IMG/VR virus record: IMGVR_UViG_3300038713_000106
Coordinates: 1-29,018 of that record
From: a virus
Length of the DNA stretch: 29,018 bases
Strand: one strand, 5' to 3'
Numbering within the stretch: the stretch's first letter is position 1; each line of letters starts with the position of its first letter. Below, one piece after another: positions 23,825 to 28,821 of the stretch. The position numbers and the translations under genes are program-made. Under the pieces are notes generated by a model that was given only the letters and a program-made list of their open reading frames with translations, made no database searches and was not told where the DNA came from.

Positions 23825-24194
23825 AAAATTATTAGGCACAGATAAAGTTATAGATAGCGTAGGTAATATTATAGACGGGTTAGTTACAAACAAAGAAGAA
23901 AAGCTAAACGCTAAAGCTAAAATAAAAGAAATAATGAACTCTTATAAAATAGAGGTTGAAAAAAACATTACGGCACGTTGGGAAGCTGACGCTAACGGAA
24001 ATGCACTTACCAGATCCGTAAGACCACTTGTACTTATATTTCTTATAGTTTGTACTATGCTACTTGTATTTATTGATAGCGGTAGTATAGCTTTTGAAGT
24101 AGCGGACAAATGGACGGATTTACTACAATTAACTTTAATAACAGTAATAGGAGCTTATTTTGGCGGTCGTTCGGTTGAAAAACTAAAAAAGTAA
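23811..24194 (+). CDS. Holin of the three-TM/gene-transfer-agent type
   Basis: The 127-residue product has an amphipathic N-terminal part (FKKLLGTDKVIDSVGNIIDG) and a conserved block GNALTRSVRPLVLIFLIVC, then LLVFIDSG, and a last membrane helix QLTLITVIGAYFGGRSVEKL. The RSxRPxxLIxL, YFGGRSxEK pattern is that of the 3-TM holin family known from gene transfer agents and many phages. It overlaps the endolysin-like gene by 14 bp, a usual holin/lysin pairing. It should form the membrane lesions that release the lysin. Confidence 0.82.
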   Translation: MGIFKKLLGTDKVIDSVGNIIDGLVTNKEEKLNAKAKIKEIMNSYKIEVEKNITARWEADANGNALTRSVRPLVLIFLIVCTMLLVFIDSGSIAFEVADKWTDLLQLTLITVIGAYFGGRSVEKLKK

Positions 24195-24254
24195 ATTATC
24201 AAAAAAAATTATAGATTAAGATTAACAAAATTAGAACACGATATAATAAAAGAA

Positions 24255-24929
24255 ATGCGTGTATCTAATGGTGGTATAGTTAACAATGTTTTAGTTATTG
24301 GTGATTTACACGAACCTTTTAGTTTAGACAAATATTTAGAATTTTGTGTATCTAAATATGAGCAATTTGATTGTACCGAAGTAGTTTTTATAGGTGATAT
24401 AATTGATAATCATTACGCAAGTTACCACGAAACAAATGCGGACGGAATGGGTGGAGCTGATGAGTTAGAATATGCAATACAAAGAATATCAAGGTGGTAT
24501 AAAGAATTTCCAAAAGCAACAGTTATAATAGGTAATCACGACCGAATGGTGATGAGAAAGGCACAAACTAGCTCTATACCTAGCAAATGGATTAAAAGCT
24601 ATAAAGAGGTTTTAGAGGTGCCTGGTTGGAATTTTGTAGAAAGATATGTAAAAGACGGGGTGCAATATTTACACGGAGAGGGTGGAACGGCTAGAACAAA
24701 ATGTAGAGCCGATATGATGAATACAGTACAAGGACATTTACATACTCAAGCGTATTGTGAGCATTATGTAGGTCAAAATTTTAGAGTGTTTGGAATGCAA
24801 GTTGGAACGGGTATAAAGTTTTCAGAATATAGCTTCGCTTATGCTAAAGCGGGGAAAAAACCCGCTATTGGTTGCGGTGTTGTTTTAAACAATGGTAAGC
24901 TACCTATAAATCTACTAATGGAATTATAA
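24255..24929 (+). CDS. Calcineurin-like metallophosphoesterase
   Basis: The metal-binding motifs are all present in order: GDLHEP near residue 17, FIGDIIDNHYASYHE near 48, IIGNHDRMV near 92, and VQGHLHTQAY near 155. The protein is 224 residues from the ATG at 24255. The same frame is open back to 24195, directly after the holin stop, and encodes a helical, conserved-looking segment (NYRLRLTKLEHDIIKE) that would need an ATT or ATC start. It probably hydrolyses a phosphodiester, possibly a nucleotide signal or nucleic acid; the substrate is unknown. It is the last gene of the rightward late transcript before a hairpin stack. Confidence 0.88.
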   Translation: MRVSNGGIVNNVLVIGDLHEPFSLDKYLEFCVSKYEQFDCTEVVFIGDIIDNHYASYHETNADGMGGADELEYAIQRISRWYKEFPKATVIIGNHDRMVMRKAQTSSIPSKWIKSYKEVLEVPGWNFVERYVKDGVQYLHGEGGTARTKCRADMMNTVQGHLHTQAYCEHYVGQNFRVFGMQVGTGIKFSEYSFAYAKAGKKPAIGCGVVLNNGKLPINLLMEL

Positions 24930-24931
24930 AA

Positions 24932-25008
24932 AATAAGGGCAAAAATACTATAATTTTATAGTATAATCACCCTTATTCCGAGTAGCAAAGTAATGAAAAA
25001 AGCTACTC
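24932..25008. terminator. Hairpin stack between convergent transcripts
   Basis: Three inverted repeats. AATAAGGG (24932-24939) pairs with CCCTTATT (24970-24977); inside it ATACTATA (24945-24952) pairs with TATAGTAT (24957-24964) around a four-base loop; a third stem GAGTAGC/GCTACTC (24980-24986 and 25002-25008) follows. On the minus strand the outer stem is followed by a U-rich tract (TTTTTT), typical of a terminator for the leftward operon. On the plus strand no T run follows, so stopping there is less clear. Confidence 0.72.
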
Positions 25009-25370
25009 TACATTTCAAACATTCTTCTTTGTATTTCTTCTTCGTGTTTTTCTCTTGCCGTCTTTCTATACATATCTCTAATATGCGGTTCTAATATTTC
25101 TTTTCTATGCTCGTAAGTAGAACCTCTTAATTCTGTTATTTCTTCTTGCAATTTGCACTTTGTCCGCCTTATTGTTTCAGCACTTGTTAATTTTTTTTGT
25201 TTTATTAAATCAAACAAATTTCCAGCACTAATACTATTAGCATTGTACCCTAATTCTTCTAATTCTAAAGTCCAATAAGTACATACGCAAACTTGGGATT
25301 GATTTCTAGCTTCTTCGCTACTCTCTAAAATTAGTCTAACTCTAGTTTTAGTTGTTATTTTATCACTCAT
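25008..25370 (-). CDS. Hypothetical helical protein, 120 aa
   Basis: The product begins MSDKITTKTRVRLILESSEE and contains RNQSQVCVCTYWTLELEELG, LTSAETIRRTKCKLQEEITE and a very charged C-terminal helix (TAREKHEEEIQRRMFEM). The SAETIRRxxxKLQEE block is one I know from small phage proteins near replication genes, function unknown. It is the last gene of the leftward operon; its ATG overlaps the stop of the 68-aa gene in ATGA fashion. Its length and strong helicity suggest a protein-protein adaptor, which is inference. Confidence 0.72.
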   Translation of the reverse strand: MSDKITTKTRVRLILESSEEARNQSQVCVCTYWTLELEELGYNANSISAGNLFDLIKQKKLTSAETIRRTKCKLQEEITELRGSTYEHRKEILEPHIRDMYRKTAREKHEEEIQRRMFEM

Positions 25371-25573
25371 AATGTTTTATTTTCTATTATTATATTATAA
25401 AAGTATTTGTAAAATTTATCAAAATCTTTTTGAGCTTCTTTAGTATATTTAAAACTACTGAACTCATTATAGTTATTTGTATAATAATCTATTTTAAGAT
25501 CAGTATATTTTTTTTCTACTTTTTTGTGTGCTAAAGCTATTGCTAAACGGTCTACGTCTATTTTTACTATCAT
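25367..25573 (-). CDS. Hypothetical protein, 68 aa
   Basis: The product reads MIVKIDVDRLAIALAHKKVE followed by an aromatic, asparagine-rich segment (YYTNNYNEFSSFKYTKEAQK) and DKFYKYFYNIIIENKTL. It is soluble, rich in tyrosine and lysine, and not recognised. It overlaps the gene before it (46-aa frame) and the gene after it by 4 bp each. Part of the leftward early operon. Confidence 0.68.
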   Translation of the reverse strand: MIVKIDVDRLAIALAHKKVEKKYTDLKIDYYTNNYNEFSSFKYTKEAQKDFDKFYKYFYNIIIENKTL

Positions 25574-25710
25574 AATAAACTATTTTTAATTTTTATTAAT
25601 GTACTAATATCTTTTTCTTGTAGCTTTTTTGAATAAAAATATAAATCTTTTACAGACGTATTATTTTTAAGAGCTATAATTTGTTCTATTAAAAATTGTT
25701 TTGTATTCAT
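25570..25710 (-). CDS. Small protein, 46 aa
   Basis: This short frame begins MNTKQFLIEQIIALKNNTSV and ends STLIKIKNSLL. It is amphipathic and helical. It was found as the missing link between the 63-aa gene (one base apart) and the 68-aa gene (ATGA overlap). The neat packing argues that it is translated. Function unknown. Confidence 0.65.
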   Translation of the reverse strand: MNTKQFLIEQIIALKNNTSVKDLYFYSKKLQEKDISTLIKIKNSLL

Positions 25711-25711
25711 T

Positions 25712-25903
25712 TTATATATTTTTAATTATTAAACCTTTTACTTTATACCATTGAGTATGTAGCTCTAAAATCTTATGTTGTAGAGCTTCGTATATTGTAG
25801 AATAGTCTTTATATTCTTCTTGTTCTTTTTCTAATTCTTTAATTCTTTTGTCAAGAATAGATAAGTATTCTTCTAATAGTGTTATATCTTTTTTCGTAGT
25901 CAT
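25712..25903 (-). CDS. Small coiled-coil protein, 63 aa
   Basis: MTTKKDITLLEEYLSILDKR, then IKELEKEQEEYKDYSTIYEA and LQHKILELHTQWYKVKGLII: a nearly continuous alpha helix with hydrophobic heptads, so probably dimeric. It starts MTTK like the first gene of the operon. No known family recognised. Five bases lie between it and the 72-aa gene, whose transcript it shares. Confidence 0.68.
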   Translation of the reverse strand: MTTKKDITLLEEYLSILDKRIKELEKEQEEYKDYSTIYEALQHKILELHTQWYKVKGLIIKNI

Positions 25904-25908
25904 AATGT

Positions 25909-26127
25909 TTATAGTTTTATATTAGAGTGTACTAAATCATTTACTAATTCGGGATATTTGTCACTTAACAAATCCAGATCATAATTCGATAATTCATTAC
26001 CTTTTATATCTTTACCGCTTGAAAAGTAAGCGTCGCAATATTTAGGGTGGTCGTTAGTATCTATGCCCGAAACCTCTAACGTTTCTATATCAACGTCTTT
26101 ATAATTTATAGTGTATTTTGTAGTCAT
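25909..26127 (-). CDS. First gene of the leftward early operon, 72 aa
   Basis: The preferred start is the ATG at 26127, giving MTTKYTINYKDVDIETLEVS. A longer frame from 26181 would run through the promoter box and adds an improbable hydrophobic end, so it is rejected. The product continues with FSSGKDIKGNELSNYDLDLL and is small, acidic and unrecognised. It has the same length as the isolated minus-strand product (16201-16419) and the same leader, but no clear sequence similarity. It contains a GATCTGG heptamer (25974) using a CTG leucine codon. Being first behind a host-like promoter suggests very early expression. Confidence 0.7.
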   Translation of the reverse strand: MTTKYTINYKDVDIETLEVSGIDTNDHPKYCDAYFSSGKDIKGNELSNYDLDLLSDKYPELVNDLVHSNIKL

Positions 26128-26182
26128 TACTTTTTTGTTTTGATTTATATAAAACAAATATATATAAAATAAATTTAACAAA
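26128..26182 (-). promoter_or_regulatory. Leftward early promoter and leader
   Basis: On the minus strand TGTTAAATTT is followed 16 bases later by TATATTTG (26155-26162), an exact TAnnTTTG box, then a leader ending CAAAAAAGTA before the ATG. A TTTG also lies 16 bases upstream of the box. Over about 55 bases it is nearly the same as the leader at 16420-16474, which drives the isolated minus-strand gene. Confidence 0.75.
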
Positions 26183-26202
26183 AAAAATAAATACTTTACA
26201 CT

Positions 26203-26228
26203 TTATTAACAATTGTTAAGTTAATAAC
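26203..26228. promoter_or_regulatory. Palindromic operator candidates in the divergent control region
   Basis: A perfect 14-base palindrome TTAACAATTGTTAA at 26206-26219 is nested with TTATTAAC (26203-26210) facing GTTAATAA (26220-26227). They lie between the leftward promoter and the rightward promoter of the HTH gene, the classic place for an operator of that regulator. The half site GTTAATAACT recurs at 26961-26970 before the replication initiator. Confidence 0.55.
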
Positions 26229-26234
26229 TTTTTA

Positions 26235-26262
26235 TTTTTGTAAAAATATTTTAACTATATTG
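26235..26262 (+). promoter_or_regulatory. Rightward early promoter candidate
   Basis: TTTTTG at 26235-26240 and TATATTG at 26256-26262 resemble the Bacteroidota -33 (TTTG) and -7 (TAnnTTTG) boxes, with 15 bases between. The HTH gene starts 16 bases downstream at 26279. The second box lacks one T of the consensus. It is distinct from the late GAACAA/TATTTATAA elements. Confidence 0.55.
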
Positions 26263-26278
26263 CATAAAATTATTTAAT

Positions 26279-26494
26279 ATGAAATATAAAAGCAATGAAG
26301 AAATTAGCGATTGTATAATTTTACATATAGCTAAAAATAGAATAACAAAAAAATATATTGAAAGAGAAATGAATTTATCATATCCAACAATATTAAAATT
26401 TATAGATAACCCAGGTAGTTTGAAATATAGTCAATTAGTTTTATTATGTAAAGTAATTGACATAGATATAATAGAATTAATAACTAAATACTAA
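26279..26494 (+). CDS. HTH transcriptional regulator (Cro/C1-like), 71 aa
   Basis: The product is a single small DNA-binding domain. The segment RITKKYIEREMNLSYPTILK (about residues 21-40) reads as helix 2-turn-helix 3, followed by a Cro/C1-type C-terminal part (SLKYSQLVLLCKVIDIDIIE). It is the first gene of the rightward early transcript, adjacent to palindromic operator candidates, so autoregulation and control of the early genes are likely. Since no integrase or second repressor is seen, it more probably acts as an early-gene repressor than as a lysogeny switch. Its ATG is preceded by TTTAAT, without Shine-Dalgarno sequence. Confidence 0.78.
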   Translation: MKYKSNEEISDCIILHIAKNRITKKYIEREMNLSYPTILKFIDNPGSLKYSQLVLLCKVIDIDIIELITKY

Positions 26495-26498
26495 AAAA

Positions 26499-26951
26499 AT
26501 GGAAACAAAAAAATCAACAATTACAGAACTTAATTTACAAAACGAAAAATTTAACGATATGTATATTTTTACTATTGCTTTTGAGAATGGAGATATAGGT
26601 AAATTATATAAAAAGAAAGACAAAACTTATGAGCAAGTAGGAGATGAAGTTGAATATACTTTAAGTCCTAAAGGAACAGTTAAAATAGCTTTTAAAGGTC
26701 AAAGTAAATTTGACGATAACAATACAAAAACAACAGTTAATTATGTAAATAATGATGTAAGTTCACAAGATATTATTAGACACGCTCAAGCAATGAATTT
26801 AGCTGAACAAAGATATTGCTTTGATAAAATTAACCATACTGAAATAGATAAAGTTACAAAAGAAATATATTTTAAATTAAAAAATTTTAATGGTTATAAA
26901 GAAAATGAAGTAGAGCAAAAGGTAGAAGTAGACAACGATATGCCTTTTTAA
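26499..26951 (+). CDS. Single-stranded DNA-binding-like protein
   Basis: The 150-residue product has an OB-fold-like N-terminal part (YIFTIAFENGDIGKLYKKKD, VEYTLSPKGTVKIAF), a flexible middle, and ends VDNDMPF. That acidic tail with a terminal MPF closely resembles the DDDIPF tip by which SSB proteins recruit replication partners. The location between the regulator and the replication initiator fits. The OB fold is a visual inference. A helix-rich block (SSQDIIRHAQAMNLAEQRYC) separates the two elements and has no assigned role. Confidence 0.72.
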   Translation: METKKSTITELNLQNEKFNDMYIFTIAFENGDIGKLYKKKDKTYEQVGDEVEYTLSPKGTVKIAFKGQSKFDDNNTKTTVNYVNNDVSSQDIIRHAQAMNLAEQRYCFDKINHTEIDKVTKEIYFKLKNFNGYKENEVEQKVEVDNDMPF

Positions 26952-27020
26952 CTAATCATTGTTAATAACTAATAATTTAATTTTATAAAATGTAAAATAA
27001 TTTTATATAAATTAGGCACA
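26952..27020 (+). promoter_or_regulatory. Short control region before the replication initiator
   Basis: It holds GTTAATAACT (26961-26970), also present in the operator region at 26220, and a direct repeat AATTTTATA at 26979-26987 and 26999-27007, 20 bases apart (two helical turns). No TAnnTTTG box was found. It may be an operator, or an initiator-binding site; the evidence is the repeats only. Confidence 0.4.
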
Positions 27021-27809
27021 ATGAAAAAATCAATACTAGCAACTACGCCTTTTTTAATTATAAATAAATGTCTTCTCGTTAATTTAGGCGTAGACGCTAG
27101 TTTAGTTTTATCGGATTTAATTCAAAAAGAACAATACTTTAAAGATAGCTCCCAAAATAACGGGGGCTATTTTTTTAATGTAACAAATGACATTAGTTGT
27201 AGTACCACCCTTTCGTATTACCAAATTAAACAAGCACTTTCTGTGCTAGAAAAATGGGGCATAATTCAAGTAGTATTAAAGGGTGTACCAGCTAAAAAAC
27301 ATTTTAAGATAGATCATTCCCAGATATTAAATTTTTTAAATACTAGAATTGAAAAAACTGAAGAACTAGATTGTAAAAATTTTAATAACAAGATATTAAA
27401 AAACTCAAACTCTATTAATAATAATAAAGAAATAAAAATTAAAAATAAAAAAGTATATACACGCAAAGAAAAATTTTTAAATGACATAAAAGAATTAGAA
27501 CCCAAAGAACATATAGAGGACTTTGTTGATTATTGGACTGAAGAAAATAATGTAGGTAAACAACGTTGGGAATTAGAGAAAACTTGGAATACTAATTTAC
27601 GATATAAACGTTGGTGTAGAAATCAAAAAAACTTTAGTAAAGGAAGTAATGCAAATACTATGCCCGATTTTTTAGATAGTGCTTATATAAATAGAATTAA
27701 AGACGACCAAGCACAAGTAAATAAGTTTTATAAGCATTTAGTAGAAAATTGTGGTTATGAACGTATAGAAACGGCTACGGGATATATTAGGTATAGAAAA
27801 AGGATATGA
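27021..27809 (+). CDS. Replication initiation protein
   Basis: The 262-residue protein has a winged-helix-type N-terminal half: LGVDASLVLSDLIQKEQYFK, ISCSTTLSYYQIKQALSVLE, then KWGIIQVVLKGVPAKKHFKI, the order of initiator/replisome-organiser proteins. A low-complexity asparagine/lysine linker (about residues 120-155) follows, and a C-terminal domain contains DFVDYWTEENNVGKQRWELE followed by KTWNTNLRYKRWCRNQKNF, common in helicase-loading initiators. No phage polymerase or helicase is encoded, so it should recruit the host replisome. The linker DNA (27381-27460) is very AT-rich and may include the origin, as in other phages with the origin inside the initiator gene. Confidence 0.78.
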   Translation: MKKSILATTPFLIINKCLLVNLGVDASLVLSDLIQKEQYFKDSSQNNGGYFFNVTNDISCSTTLSYYQIKQALSVLEKWGIIQVVLKGVPAKKHFKIDHSQILNFLNTRIEKTEELDCKNFNNKILKNSNSINNNKEIKIKNKKVYTRKEKFLNDIKELEPKEHIEDFVDYWTEENNVGKQRWELEKTWNTNLRYKRWCRNQKNFSKGSNANTMPDFLDSAYINRIKDDQAQVNKFYKHLVENCGYERIETATGYIRYRKRI

Positions 27810-28255
27810 ATAAACAACAAATAAAATTATTTAGTAGTAAAAAAACGGATAATTGGTCTACTCCTAATTATTTATATAAAGAGTTAGATCAAGAATTTAA
27901 TTTTGATTTTGACCCTTGTCCGTTAAACTCTACTTTTGACGGATTAAAAATACAATGGGGTTTAAGAAACTTTGTTAATCCACCTTATAGTAATGTTGTT
28001 GGTTTTTTACAAAAAGCTCATTATGAACTAGAACACGGTATAGCCGAAATTTGTGTATTTTTAACTTTTGCTAATACAGATACTAAATGGTTTCACAAAT
28101 ACTGTTATAATATAGGTGAATTAAGATTTATAAAAGGTAGGTTAAAATTTGTAGACGAAAACGGTATAACAAAAAATTCAGCTATGCGTCCGTCTATGTT
28201 AGTAATTTTTACAAGAGAAAATATAGAAATACACAAATATAGAAAAACAATATGA
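27806..28255 (+). CDS. dam: DNA N6-adenine methyltransferase (Dam-type phage family)
   Basis: The 149-residue product has the small phage Dam pattern: DNWSTPNYLYKELDQEFNFD, FDPCPLNSTFDGLKIQWG, and the catalytic motif FVNPPYSNVVGFLQKAHYEL (NPPY, about residues 52-55). Further motifs ELRFIKGRLKF and SAMRPSMLVIF follow. Phage enzymes of this family usually methylate adenine in GATC; that target is not provable here. It overlaps the replication initiator (ATGA) and a micro-protein after it. GATC appears under-represented in the genome, making the target of interest. Confidence 0.88.
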   Translation: MNKQQIKLFSSKKTDNWSTPNYLYKELDQEFNFDFDPCPLNSTFDGLKIQWGLRNFVNPPYSNVVGFLQKAHYELEHGIAEICVFLTFANTDTKWFHKYCYNIGELRFIKGRLKFVDENGITKNSAMRPSMLVIFTRENIEIHKYRKTI

Positions 28256-28395
28256 TGTTTATTACCTTAATAAGAAACGGAATAATGTTAGGTGTAAGAC
28301 ACTTTGCCCCCGACGATATACGAACTTATTGGGAAATACATATATATTTAATAATAATTCAAATTAACATATTTATAACAAATGATAACAATTAG
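28252..28395 (+). CDS. Micro-protein, 47 aa
   Basis: MMFITLIRNGIMLGVRHFAP is followed by DDIRTYWEIHIYLIIIQINI and a short polar end. A hydrophobic C-terminal half (HIYLIIIQINIFI) suggests membrane association. The ATG overlaps the Dam stop by 4 bp, and the end overlaps the next micro-protein by 14 bp. Similar GIMLGVR-type small proteins occur in related phages, without function. Confidence 0.6.
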   Translation: MMFITLIRNGIMLGVRHFAPDDIRTYWEIHIYLIIIQINIFITNDNN

Positions 28396-28480
28396 TAATT
28401 TTAGTTTAGCAACATTAATTTTAGGTGTATTTGTTCTAGGATTTTTTACAGCTTTATATATACAAAGTCAAATAAAATGA
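28382..28480 (+). CDS. Single-TM micro-protein, 32 aa
   Basis: MITISNFSLATLILGVFVLG then FFTALYIQSQIK: essentially one transmembrane helix (residues 7-26) and a short basic tail. The ATG follows TATTTATAACAA, which matches the -10-like half of the late element but lacks a GAACAA partner. Its stop overlaps the VRR-NUC start (ATGA). Function unknown. Confidence 0.58.
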   Translation: MITISNFSLATLILGVFVLGFFTALYIQSQIK

Positions 28481-28821
28481 AAGAACAAAATTTACATAAC
28501 AGTATAGTAGAATATTTGAATTACTACCCTCATATACTTTGGACTAGCACGTTAGGGGGTGTATATTTAGGTAAGGGAAATTATAAACAAAAGGCGTTAG
28601 TTAAAAAACATTATAAAAAAGGCGTTCCAGATCTTTTAATATTTGAACCTAATAAAAAATATAATGGATTAATGGTTGAGTTAAAAATAAAATACAATAA
28701 ACCTAGTAAAGACCAAAAACTATGGTTAGCTAATTTAACCGCTAGAGGTTATAAAGCTGTTGTATGTTATTCATTAGAAGAATTTATAGAAATATTTAAT
28801 AATTATACTAAAACGATATAA
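28477..28821 (+). CDS. VRR-NUC nuclease
   Basis: The 114-residue protein shows the virus-type replication-repair nuclease fold: HNSIVEYLNYY at the start, KKGVPDLLIFEP with the metal-binding Asp, then NGLMVELKIKYNKPSKDQKL with the E-x-K pair, and LTARGYKAVVCYSLEEFIEI at the end. The PDLLIF, VELK, DQ order is diagnostic. It is a structure-specific nuclease likely to resolve replication or recombination branches before packaging. It overlaps the methyltransferase by one base, so the pair is made together; a restriction-modification-like pairing is possible but less likely. A CCAGATC heptamer lies at 28627. Confidence 0.88.
   Translation: MKEQNLHNSIVEYLNYYPHILWTSTLGGVYLGKGNYKQKALVKKHYKKGVPDLLIFEPNKKYNGLMVELKIKYNKPSKDQKLWLANLTARGYKAVVCYSLEEFIEIFNNYTKTI

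Noticed and set aside
24930-25007. Hairpin stack as an attachment site or small RNA gene
   Set aside because: Convergent gene ends on both sides and a U-rich tract on the minus strand make transcription termination the simpler reading.
26128-26181. N-terminal extension of the 72-aa minus-strand gene to 26181
   Set aside because: The extra 18 codons coincide with the promoter box and conserved leader; the shorter start has the same leader spacing as the sister gene at 16419.
28343-28378. TATTTATAACAA before the ATG at 28382 as a fifth late promoter
   Set aside because: The -10-like half matches, even with the same CAAATG as at 4084, but the position of the other half reads AATAAT instead of GAACAA, and it lies in the early operon.
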